Shown one piece after another: positions 56,775 through 64,000 of a stretch of DNA of 64,000 nt. The stretch comes from Herbiconiux sp. A18JL235 (GTDB lineage: Bacteria > Actinomycetota > Actinomycetes > Actinomycetales > Microbacteriaceae): positions 2,170,001 to 2,234,000 of the forward strand of contig NZ_CP162511.1 in assembly GCF_040939305.1 (NCBI RefSeq), read 5' to 3'. The translations under genes were made by a program, and so were the position numbers. The notes beneath the pieces are model-generated. The model saw nothing but the letters and a program-made list of their open reading frames with translations, was not told the DNA's origin and made no database searches. The stretch's first letter is position 1, and the number at the start of each line of letters is the position of its first letter.

Positions 56775-58295
56775 ATGCCCAGCGCCCGACAGTCGTATCC
56801 CCCGCACCGCAACCCTTCCGAGCATTCCGTGCTCGCTGCACTCCGCACCCCCCGGGTGCTGACGCGCGAGGTCCTCGCCGGCCTGGTCGTCGCGATGGCG
56901 CTCATCCCGGAGGCGATCTCCTTCTCCATCATCGCCGGGGTCGACCCGGCTGTCGGCCTGTTCTCCTCGTTCGTGATGGCGGTATCGATAGCCTTCCTCG
57001 GCGGCCGTCCTGCCATGATCACCGCCGCGACCGGTGCCATCGCCCTCGTCATCGCCCCCGTCGCCCGGGACTACGGGATGGACTACTTCATCGCCACCGT
57101 CATCCTCGCCGGTGTCTTCCAGATCCTCTTCGGTGCGCTCGGGGTCGCGAAACTCATGCGGTTCATCCCGCGCAGCGTGATGGTGGGGTTCGTGAACTCC
57201 CTGGCCATCCTGATCTTCATCGCGCAACTCCCCCAGTTGCTCGGGGTGAGCTGGCTCGTCTACCCTCTTGTCGCGGTCGGCATCCTGATCATGGCGGTCA
57301 TGCCGAAGATCACCAGGGTGGTCCCCGCGCCGCTCGTCGCGATCGTGCTGCTGACCGCTGCGACTGTCGTGTTCGGGTTCGCCGTCCCGACCGTCGGCGA
57401 CCAGGGCGAGCTCCCCCGGAGCCTGCCGTCCCTGTTCATCCCGGCCGTGCCGTTGACCTGGGAGACGTTCACCATCGTCGCCCCCTACGCGGCAGCGATG
57501 GCCGTCGTCGGATTGCTCGAGTCGCTGATGACCGCGAAGCTGGTCGACGACATCACCGACACGCGCTCCCGGAAAACCCGGGAAGCCCTCGGCCAGGGCG
57601 CCGCGAATGTCCTCTCCGGCTTCTTCGGCGGGATGGGCGGATGCGCGATGATCGGACAGACCATGATCAACGTGAAAGCATCCGGGGCCCGCACCCGGAT
57701 ATCGACATTCCTGGCCGGGGTGTTCCTGCTGATCCTGGTCGTCGTGCTCGGCGAGGTCGTGTCGCTCATCCCGATGGCCGCCTTGGTCGCCGTGATGATC
57801 ATGGTGTCGGTCGCGACCTTCGACTGGCACTCGATCACGCCATCGACCTTGAAAGCGATGCCCGTCGGGGAGACGACCGTCATGGTCGCCACCGTCGCGG
57901 TCGTCGTCGCCACGCACAACCTCGCGATCGGCGTCATCGTCGGCGTGATCGTCGCCATGGTGATCTTCGCCCGCCGCGTCGCGCATTTCACCACCGTCAC
58001 CCGCGAGATCCGCACCGACGAACGCGTCGCCACCGCTCACTACACGGTCGACGGGGAGTTGTTCTTCGCCTCCTCGAACGACCTCACCACCCAGTTCGAC
58101 TACGCCGACGACCCCGCCCGGATCGTGATCGACATGTCGGCAAGCCACATCTGGGACGCCTCCACCGTCGCCGCACTCGACGCGATCAGCACCCGGTACG
58201 AACAGCACGGCAAGACCGTCACGGTCGAGGGACTGAACGAGGCGAGCGCGAGGTTCCGTGGCCGCCTGGCGGGCAAGCTCGGCGCGAGCCACTAG
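56775..58295 (+). CDS. SulP-family (SLC26) anion transporter
   Basis: 506 residues. About twelve hydrophobic segments with the SulP start (REVLAGLVVAMALIPEAISFSIIAGVDP) and the GGMGGCAMIGQT motif near 300. A C-terminal STAS domain at about 415-500 has IVIDMSASHIWDASTVAALDAI. Transports sulfate, bicarbonate or another anion; substrate unknown. The ribosome binding site GAGGAG precedes ATG. Its last 77 bases overlap the convergent MarR gene. Confidence 0.88.
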   Translation: MPSARQSYPPHRNPSEHSVLAALRTPRVLTREVLAGLVVAMALIPEAISFSIIAGVDPAVGLFSSFVMAVSIAFLGGRPAMITAATGAIALVIAPVARDYGMDYFIATVILAGVFQILFGALGVAKLMRFIPRSVMVGFVNSLAILIFIAQLPQLLGVSWLVYPLVAVGILIMAVMPKITRVVPAPLVAIVLLTAATVVFGFAVPTVGDQGELPRSLPSLFIPAVPLTWETFTIVAPYAAAMAVVGLLESLMTAKLVDDITDTRSRKTREALGQGAANVLSGFFGGMGGCAMIGQTMINVKASGARTRISTFLAGVFLLILVVVLGEVVSLIPMAALVAVMIMVSVATFDWHSITPSTLKAMPVGETTVMVATVAVVVATHNLAIGVIVGVIVAMVIFARRVAHFTTVTREIRTDERVATAHYTVDGELFFASSNDLTTQFDYADDPARIVIDMSASHIWDASTVAALDAISTRYEQHGKTVTVEGLNEASARFRGRLAGKLGASH

Positions 58296-59136
58296 AACCG
58301 CCACGAACCGCTCCCCCGGTGCCGCGGTCGTCCGGTCGCCAGGACGCCACCTCGTCGAACAGCTCAACGAGCTGCTCGCGATGCTGCTCGATGCCGGCCA
58401 TCACGGCGAGCACGGCCTGAGCGCCCTCGGCCGTGGCCTCGAGCACCACCGCGCGACGATCATCCGACACCGCTCCGAAGCGGCGCACGACGAAGCCTTT
58501 CGCGCAGAGCTGGTCGACGATGTAGACGGCGCCAGCCGGTGACACGTCCAACGATCGCGCCAGCTCGTGCGGGCGCACGTCGCCCTGGCTCAGGATCTGC
58601 ACCAGCGCCGCGCGCTGACGAGCCGCCAACTGACCCTGGGTCGCCGCTTCGGGCATGTGACGCACGAGGGCGGCGCCGGCTTCGCACACCCGCCGCAGGA
58701 GATCCAGCGGATCTGCGGGCGCCCCGGCGAGGTGCGGTCGGCCGGCACCCGCCAGCCCGTCACGGATTCTCCGCGCGATGTCTCCGCTCGCGAGGAGGAA
58801 GTCCGTGGTCGAGGTGCGCAGGAGAGCGGCCCGGTCGTCACCCAGCCCGGTCAGCACGACCTCGATGACGCGCCGATCCGCATCCGATCGTCGTGTCGTG
58901 GCGAGACCCTCGGATTCGAGTCGTGCGATCAGGCGGGACACCGCACGTCTGCCCAGACCACTCATCTCGGCGAGCCGGCGCGTCGAGAGGGACCGCTCGG
59001 CGGAGAGACCGACGAACGCGAGAATCTCTTCGATCTCGGCCCACCGCGTGCCGAAGACAGCATCGACCACCCGCGTCATCTCGTCGTTGAACCGGCCGAG
59101 CAGCTCCATGGACACGCCGAGCGCCGCCTCGTCCAT
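58219..59136 (-). CDS. tandem-fused double MarR-type regulator
   Basis: 305 residues with two winged-HTH halves. The first (about 1-110) has STRRLAEMSGLGRRAVSRLIARLE, and the second (about 165-275) has RPHELARSLDVSPAGAVYIVDQLCAKGF with the wing RFGAVSDDRR. A MarR protein is normally a dimer of 140-residue chains; this one has both in one chain. The C-terminal tail is Gly/Ser/Arg-rich. ATG 59136 after GAGGTGGTGAGC. The 3' end overlaps sulP by 77 bases. Confidence 0.78.
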   Translation of the reverse strand: MDEAALGVSMELLGRFNDEMTRVVDAVFGTRWAEIEEILAFVGLSAERSLSTRRLAEMSGLGRRAVSRLIARLESEGLATTRRSDADRRVIEVVLTGLGDDRAALLRTSTTDFLLASGDIARRIRDGLAGAGRPHLAGAPADPLDLLRRVCEAGAALVRHMPEAATQGQLAARQRAALVQILSQGDVRPHELARSLDVSPAGAVYIVDQLCAKGFVVRRFGAVSDDRRAVVLEATAEGAQAVLAVMAGIEQHREQLVELFDEVASWRPDDRGTGGAVRGGSSGSRRACPPGGHGTSRSPRSVPRP

Positions 59137-59223
59137 GCGCTCACCACCTCGATCGCCACCCGACCGGATCTACGGGCACTCGCTACACAGAGCTACCACA
59201 TCGAGCTGGTGACCACACCGCGA

Positions 59224-60138
59224 TCACGCCGTCTCGGCGGCCTTGGCCGCGCGATGCCGACGCGGGAACTCCCGCGGCGCCTCCTCTGCCTCGGCACGCC
59301 CCTGCGCGTCGCCCCGGGTGACGATGAGCAACACGATCGCCCACACGACGTAGGCGACGGTGGCACCGCTTGCGATGATGTTGGGGGTGTTGAGCGCAGC
59401 GTTCGTCCCGTTGTCGATCCCTCCCGAGGCGAGGATCGTGGTGGGGTCGGTGAGGATGTGCAGGAGGATCGGCCAGATCAGGTTGCCGCCGGCACGCAAG
59501 GTCGCGTACATGCACATGCCGAACGCGAACGTGTAGATCACGAGCGGGCCCACCGTGTCCAGACCCTGTCCGGCGATGAGGTTCGACAGGTGCAACGCCG
59601 CGAAGACCAACGAGGACAGCACGGCGACGGCCCACTCCCGATACCCGTGCCTGCGCAGCAGCACGACCACCAGGCCACGGCTGAGGAAGTCTTCGGAGAA
59701 CCCGACGAAGACGCCGGCGAACAGCACGGCGGCCACGACAGGTAGCCCATACCTGCCGTAATCGATACCGAGGAAATGGAACACGATCGGGACCAGCACC
59801 AGAATCGGACCGATCCAGAACCACCAGCGCCGCGGAACGGGTTGACGGCCGAACAAGGGTCGCGGGAGCCATCCGAGGCTGAGGGCGAAGATCACGAGCA
59901 GCACGGAGCCGATGAGAGGCTGCAGCCCGATGGCCAGGAACGCGGCCAGCGGATCGGACAGGAAGTTGTCCTTCGTGACGAAGCCACCCACCAACGGCAC
60001 GAGTGCGAGGCCGGCGAGGTTGTACAGGGCGACGTAGGCCGCGGCGACGATCACGGCCTTCCACCATCCGCCGCGGTTCCAGAAGCCGCGCCAACCCGTG
60101 GTCGGGTAGCCGGCGGTGTGGTGATGGATCTCGGTCAT
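59224..60138 (-). CDS. CPBP-family intramembrane metalloprotease-like protein
   Basis: 304 residues, eight hydrophobic segments. The family motifs are seen as SEDFLSRGLVVVLLRR (EExxxR with Asp for the second Glu), FAALHLSN and HILTDPTT. Whether it is active with ED in place of EE is unclear. The N-terminal start MTEIHHH at ATG 60138 was chosen because the longer frame reads as non-coding. Confidence 0.8.
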   Translation of the reverse strand: MTEIHHHTAGYPTTGWRGFWNRGGWWKAVIVAAAYVALYNLAGLALVPLVGGFVTKDNFLSDPLAAFLAIGLQPLIGSVLLVIFALSLGWLPRPLFGRQPVPRRWWFWIGPILVLVPIVFHFLGIDYGRYGLPVVAAVLFAGVFVGFSEDFLSRGLVVVLLRRHGYREWAVAVLSSLVFAALHLSNLIAGQGLDTVGPLVIYTFAFGMCMYATLRAGGNLIWPILLHILTDPTTILASGGIDNGTNAALNTPNIIASGATVAYVVWAIVLLIVTRGDAQGRAEAEEAPREFPRRHRAAKAAETA

Positions 60139-60206
60139 CGTGAGGAGCCCTTCATCGTCGTAAAGCAGAACATCGGAAGAACCAGGTATCGGAGCGGCAT
60201 CGTCGG

Positions 60207-60680
60207 CTACTCGCCAAGACCGGCGAGCAACTCGTCGAGTCCCAGACCGCCGATGTTCAGGGCCTCGAACTCGAGCGTCGTGCCGGTTGTCGTATCTGTC
60301 AGCTCGATCACCCGTACCGTGCCACTGCGGTGACGGTGCACGTCGAGGTTCGCCCTGTCGATGTGGGCGACCAGGTGCATGGTCTTCCACCCGCCCACCA
60401 GACCGGTCGACGAGCGGCCCAAGACGTACAACCTGCGCTTGGAGATCGCGAGCACGATGGACGGGTAGCTGTTCTTCGCGGCGCTCCCGACTCGCTGCGC
60501 CAGCATGCCGCCGGCCACGCCCCAGGCCATCTGATTGCTGCCGCTCAACCCGGCTCCCGCAGCAGCACCGAGAACGCTCGCGAAGGTCGACCCGCGCGGC
60601 ATCACCACGGCGACATCGACGATCTCATCGTCGTGGACGACAGCCTGTGCGCCCTCCCGCGCATGCTCTTCCCTCGACAT
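60207..60680 (-). CDS. small protein of unknown function, PH-like C-terminal half
   Basis: 157 residues. A Gly/Ala-rich hydrophobic stretch at about 30-70 (SVLGAAAGAGLSGSNQMAWG), then a beta-rich part (SIVLAISKRRLYVLGRS) that looks like a bacterial PH-like domain. No known function. ATG 60680 after GGAGGCGACG. Confidence 0.65.
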   Translation of the reverse strand: MSREEHAREGAQAVVHDDEIVDVAVVMPRGSTFASVLGAAAGAGLSGSNQMAWGVAGGMLAQRVGSAAKNSYPSIVLAISKRRLYVLGRSSTGLVGGWKTMHLVAHIDRANLDVHRHRSGTVRVIELTDTTTGTTLEFEALNIGGLGLDELLAGLGE

Positions 60681-60817
60681 CGTCGCCTCCGTTCGTCGGC
60701 GCGCCCAGGCGTGATGCCCGAGGTCGCGTGTGAACACGTTACCGGTTTCCGCGACAGATCTGAACTATCTAGCGCTCCCGCGAACGGACGTCGTGCGAGG
60801 TGGAGCGGGCGCGGGGT

Positions 60818-61285
60818 CTACGGCTTCCACACCATCAGGATCACGACGACGACGAGGAGCACGGCAACCGCTCCCGAGCCGGCGGTCAGGGCGGCACGGC
60901 CGGCAACGGCCACCGCACCCGATGTTCCCCCGTCGCTGACGGCCGCGGCACCCGCATCGGCGTCTCTCGCCGCCCGTTTCATCGCGGGCACCACCACGAA
61001 GACGCTGACAGCCACCGCGATCAGGTAGAGCACGATCGAGGCAAGCACCCAGGGCGTCGTGATCGACAGGTCGTACTCCGGGTCGGCGAGGCCGACGAGG
61101 GCGAAGCCGAGCAGGAAGACGATCAGCGACAGATAGCTGAAGACGGCCGTCGAGCGGGCGAGCGTGGCGACCTGCTGAGCGTGTCCTTTCCGGGCGGCTC
61201 GCAGGGCCGACATGGGGAGGACGGCCATGGGGCCGACGATGAAGACGGCGCCGGTCACGTGCAGGATCGAGATGACGGTTTCCAT
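60818..61285 (-). CDS. DUF2269-like four-helix membrane protein
   Basis: 155 residues, four hydrophobic segments (ISILHVTGAVFIVGPMAVLP at the start, YLIAVAVSVFVVVPAM later). The His in the first helix is the pattern of DUF2269-type proteins. Leaderless start: TACGTT, six bases, ATG 61285. Divergent from the P1B ATPase gene with two DosR-like boxes in between. Confidence 0.75.
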   Translation of the reverse strand: METVISILHVTGAVFIVGPMAVLPMSALRAARKGHAQQVATLARSTAVFSYLSLIVFLLGFALVGLADPEYDLSITTPWVLASIVLYLIAVAVSVFVVVPAMKRAARDADAGAAAVSDGGTSGAVAVAGRAALTAGSGAVAVLLVVVVILMVWKP

Positions 61286-61291
61286 GGCCCG

Positions 61292-61297
61292 AACGTA
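61292..61297 (-). promoter_or_regulatory. -10 box TACGTT, leaderless start of the DUF2269-like gene
   Basis: TACGTT on the minus strand, six bases, ATG 61285. Confidence 0.4.
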
Positions 61298-61319
61298 CCG
61301 ACACCGATCGGCCTTCGAT

Positions 61320-61333
61320 GGGACCAAGGACCA
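61320..61333 (+). promoter_or_regulatory. DosR/DevR-like box 1
   Basis: GGGACCAAGGACCA. Against GGGACTWWAGTCCC, 10 of 14 positions agree. It lies within a longer GATGG...CCATC inverted repeat (61316-61336). Confidence 0.4.
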
Positions 61334-61401
61334 TCGGCCGATCCTCCGCCGTCGACAGGGTCGTTGCAGGGAGTTCTCCTCCCTGCGAGCACACGCGGGA
61401 A

Positions 61402-61415
61402 GGGACCAAAGCCAC
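61402..61415 (+). promoter_or_regulatory. DosR/DevR-like box 2
   Basis: GGGACCAAAGCCAC, 11 of 14 positions agree with the consensus. 82 bases from box 1 and 61 before the ATPase start. Confidence 0.4.
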
Positions 61416-61475
61416 TCCCCCGGCAGCTCGCGGGAAGGTGAAGCACCTGCTCGCTCGAGATGGAGGCACACGGTG

Positions 61476-63365
61476 ATGGGAATGGGTGGCGTCGTCAGCT
61501 CCCCGGTGAAGCGACTGCGCTACCCGCTGGTGGCCGCGACCGTCGTGGTCGGGGCGACCGCTGGCGTCCTTGTCCTCGCCGGAGTTCTCCCGATCGCCCG
61601 AGGGCTGGTCGCCCTCTACGCTCTGGGAATCGCCGGCGTCGAACTGGCGCGGATGATCCGCCGGCTCCGGCGGGGAGTGATCGGTGTCGATGTGCTCGCG
61701 GTGATCGCGATCGTCTCCACGGTGCTCGTCGGTGAGTTCCTGGCGGCACTGATCATCGTGCTGATGCTCACCGGTGGTGAGGCGCTCGAGGATTTCGCGC
61801 AGTCGCGTGCCGAGCGCGAACTGACAGCCCTGCTGAATCGGGCACCTCGTATCGCGCACCGGATGTCGTCGGCCGCCGCCACCCAGACCATCGTCGACAT
61901 CTCGATCGACGATGTCGTGGAGGGTGACGTGCTGCTGGTGCGCCCCTCGGAGATCGTCCCGGTCGACGGCGCCCTCGTCGAGGGGACGGGGCCGAGCGAC
62001 TTCGACGAGTCGTCGCTGACCGGCGAGAGCCTCCCGGTGGAGCGCCGTGGTGGCGACCAGGTGCTGAGCGGGTCGGTCAACGGGTCGGCAGCGGTGCGGA
62101 TGGTCGCGAGCCGGGACGCGGCGCACAGCCAGTATCAGAGCATTGTCACGCTCGTGACCGAGGCTGCCGCGCATCCGGCCCCCGTGGTGAGGCTCGCGGA
62201 TCGCTTCGCACTCCCCTTCACGGGCGTTGCGCTGCTCATCGGGGTCACCGCTTGGGTGCTGTCGGGTGATGCGGTGCGTTTCGCCGAAGTGCTCGTGCTG
62301 GCCACCCCGTGTCCTCTGATCATCGCGGCGCCGATCGCGTTCATGGCCGGGATGAGCCGGAGTGCGAAAGCCGGGGTCGTGGTGAAGGGCGGCGCCGTGC
62401 TCGAGCGACTCGCCCGCATCCGAACCGTCGTCTTCGACAAGACGGGGACCCTCACCGAAGGGCGGCCGACGGTCACCAGGGTTCGATGGGAACCGGGTTT
62501 CAGCGAGGATCGCATCCTCCGCCTGGCCGCGTCGGCCGAGGAGTACTCGAGCCATGTGCTTGCCGCTTCGATCATCGCTCTCGCCCGCGCAAGAGGGCTG
62601 GGGCTCCTGCCCGCCGAGCGCGCGGAGGAGGTCGCCACCGCGGGCGTGATGGCCGTGATCGACGGTGACGAGGTGCGGGTCGGAAAGCTGGCGTTCATCC
62701 ACGAGCGGGCGCCGATGGCAGCCGCTCCCACCCTGGAGGCAGGCGAGCTGGCGATCTACGTGTCGGTGAACGATCGTTTCGCCGGGGTGATCATCGCGCG
62801 TGATCCGTTGCGATCGAACGCCCGGGCGGCGATCTCCGAGCTCCAGCGTCGTGGCGCCCGCAGGGTCGTCATGCTCACCGGCGACGCCCACGCGACGGCG
62901 TCGTCGATCGCCGAGCTGGCCGGCATCTCGGATGTGCGGGCGAGCTGCCTGCCCGCCGACAAAGTCAGCGCCGTGGCCGGCATGGACGATCGGCCGGTGA
63001 TGATGGTGGGTGACGGCGTCAACGACGCCCCCGTGCTGGCCGCAGCCGACGTCGGCATCGCCATGGGTGCTCGGGGGGCGACCGCGGCCAGCGACTCCGC
63101 CGATGTCGTCATCCTCGTCGATGACCTGTCGAAGACGGTGGATGCGGTCGCGATCGGTCAGGACAGCGTGCGTATCGCACTGCAGAGCCTCTGGCTCGGC
63201 ATCGCACTCAGCGTCCTCCTGATGATCGTCGCGTCGTTCGGTCTGATCCCGGCCGCTGTCGGCGCCGGGATCCAGGAGGCGGTGGACCTCGTCTGCATCG
63301 TGAACGCGCTCAGGGCGCTCCGTGGGCGCGGCGACCGATCTCGAGACGGTTCTCGACCTCGGTGA
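61476..63365 (+). CDS. P1B-type heavy-metal-translocating ATPase
   Basis: 629 residues. TGES actuator motif near 193, DKTGT phosphorylation site near 323, TGD in the nucleotide domain near 469, GDGVNDAPVL near 511. The transmembrane metal motif reads TPCPL (TPC, not CPC). No N-terminal Cys-rich metal-binding domain. It exports a divalent or monovalent metal ion; the metal is not fixed by the TPC motif. Start ATG 61476 (GTG 61473 possible) after GGAGG. Its 3' end overlaps the convergent BON gene by 56 bases. Confidence 0.9.
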   Translation: MGMGGVVSSPVKRLRYPLVAATVVVGATAGVLVLAGVLPIARGLVALYALGIAGVELARMIRRLRRGVIGVDVLAVIAIVSTVLVGEFLAALIIVLMLTGGEALEDFAQSRAERELTALLNRAPRIAHRMSSAAATQTIVDISIDDVVEGDVLLVRPSEIVPVDGALVEGTGPSDFDESSLTGESLPVERRGGDQVLSGSVNGSAAVRMVASRDAAHSQYQSIVTLVTEAAAHPAPVVRLADRFALPFTGVALLIGVTAWVLSGDAVRFAEVLVLATPCPLIIAAPIAFMAGMSRSAKAGVVVKGGAVLERLARIRTVVFDKTGTLTEGRPTVTRVRWEPGFSEDRILRLAASAEEYSSHVLAASIIALARARGLGLLPAERAEEVATAGVMAVIDGDEVRVGKLAFIHERAPMAAAPTLEAGELAIYVSVNDRFAGVIIARDPLRSNARAAISELQRRGARRVVMLTGDAHATASSIAELAGISDVRASCLPADKVSAVAGMDDRPVMMVGDGVNDAPVLAAADVGIAMGARGATAASDSADVVILVDDLSKTVDAVAIGQDSVRIALQSLWLGIALSVLLMIVASFGLIPAAVGAGIQEAVDLVCIVNALRALRGRGDRSRDGSRPR

Positions 63366-63999
63366 CATGGGGTTCGTTCCAGGCGATGTGCTCCGCCTGC
63401 CGCTTGGCCCGGTTCGACGGCACGAATCCCGTGAGGGTGACGGCCCCGTCTGCGACGATGACGTCGATGGGGCAGCCGTGGGTGAGGGCGGTGCGACCGA
63501 GGGCGGCGCGGACGTGCTCACGGATGCGCCGGGACGGCTCGCGCGGCGTGAGCGTGATGCGATTGTCGATCCAGCGCACCCCCCGCATGTGCCGGATGCT
63601 GCTCTCGGCGACCCGGCGCTGGAAGTCCCAGTGCACCTCTCCGGTGAGGATCACGTTGCCCTCGTGCACCACCACGCTGATCGCGCCATCGGGCACGGAC
63701 GCGTTCCAGGCCAGACGCTGCACGATCGCCTCGGCCAGCAGCGTGTCGGTCGGCGCGTGGTGGAGCGCCCGGATCCGGATGTCGTTCGCCACGCCCTGCA
63801 CTCCGGTCACCCCGAGCGCGGCTGCCGTGGCCGCGCTGAGCTGTTCGAGGGTGGAGACGTCGCCGCTGAGGGTGGCGACTCTGCCGCCCACGCCCACGCC
63901 GATCTGTGTCGACCCGAGGCCCGGTATCGAGGCGAGTTCGTCTTCGACCATCTGCTGGATGGCGGTGTCGGTGGGCACCTTCCCCTGCACGTAGGTCAT
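63310..63999 (-). CDS. triple-BON-domain protein
   Basis: 229 residues. Three BON modules at about 8-75, 82-152 and 157-225, each with a V-x-x-G-x-V-x-L-x-G core (VATLSGDV, NVILTGEV, AVTLTGFV). BON domains bind membranes or phospholipids; the protein is probably peripheral, since there is no signal peptide. Start ATG at 63997-63999 is at the very edge of the window, so a promoter cannot be seen. Confidence 0.87.
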   Translation of the reverse strand: MTYVQGKVPTDTAIQQMVEDELASIPGLGSTQIGVGVGGRVATLSGDVSTLEQLSAATAAALGVTGVQGVANDIRIRALHHAPTDTLLAEAIVQRLAWNASVPDGAISVVVHEGNVILTGEVHWDFQRRVAESSIRHMRGVRWIDNRITLTPREPSRRIREHVRAALGRTALTHGCPIDVIVADGAVTLTGFVPSNRAKRQAEHIAWNEPHVTEVENRLEIGRRAHGAP

Positions 64000-64000
64000 G

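Noticed and set aside
60765..63521. 918-residue open frame antisense to the P1B ATPase
   Set aside because: High-GC DNA keeps antisense frames open; the composition is Arg/Gly/His-rich, with no domain, and the ATPase on the plus strand has all its motifs.

Overview
The window is high-GC DNA (one hand-counted 60-base line in the core, 43621-43680, is 44/60 G+C) from an actinobacterium, most likely of the family Microbacteriaceae. The pointers are a mycothiol ligase (mshC), RbpA, the PafB/PafC WYL regulators next to tatA-tatC-helY, a UvrA paralogue, trehalose synthase, and many genes whose start codon lies 6-8 nt after a TANNNT -10 box, the leaderless arrangement common in actinobacteria. Nearly all of the window is coding.

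Layout. 1-13.7 kb: the 3' end of a HEAT-like protein with an Ala-Asp-Pro repeat, then an exonuclease, trehalose synthase, alpha/beta hydrolase, glycosyltransferase, phosphatase, sirtuin, SPOUT rRNA methyltransferase, APC permease, D-Ala-D-Ala carboxypeptidase, SGNH hydrolase and a DEAH helicase. 13.8-19.6 kb: a POT peptide transporter, a two-gene molybdenum/flavin oxidoreductase pair, a DUF1269 protein, tRNA-Leu(GAG), an M20 peptidase and UppP. 19.7-32.7 kb: mshC, PAC2, then a long, mostly overlapping gene train HAD-trmI-FKBP-pafB-pafC-tatA-tatC-helY-lnt, with rbpA convergent at its end. The Pup-proteasome genes usually found between trmI and pafBC are not here. 32.7-37.2 kb: glycerophosphodiesterase, a stomatin/NfeD pair, SDR, Nudix and HdeD-like genes. 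37.4-44.5 kb: a lipoprotein/adaptor/ATPase/FtsX-permease exporter cassette followed by a UvrA-like twin ABC protein. 44.5-49.8 kb: a PMT-type glycosyltransferase, PPOX, hydrolase, SRPBCC, a lipoprotein and an HTH/ECF-S-like fusion.

From about 50.44 to 56.2 kb lies an accessory island. Its left side cuts off a short-chain dehydrogenase and its base composition is lower (50% G+C in line 50941-51000, 57% in line 55081-55140). It holds a one-TM protein, an 827-residue SF2 helicase with a C-terminal PD-(D/E)XK nuclease, and, convergent to it, a 607-residue protein with an N-terminal Mrr-like nuclease domain and an unrecognised C-terminal body. This is the best candidate for an undescribed (probably anti-phage) system. 

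56.2-64 kb is a second accessory-looking block with normal GC: a MerR regulator divergent from a SulP transporter with a palindromic operator between them, a tandem-fused double MarR regulator, a CPBP protease-like protein, two small unknown proteins, a P1B-type metal ATPase and a triple-BON protein. Two DosR/DevR-like boxes precede the ATPase, so part of this block may be a hypoxia or dormancy response module.
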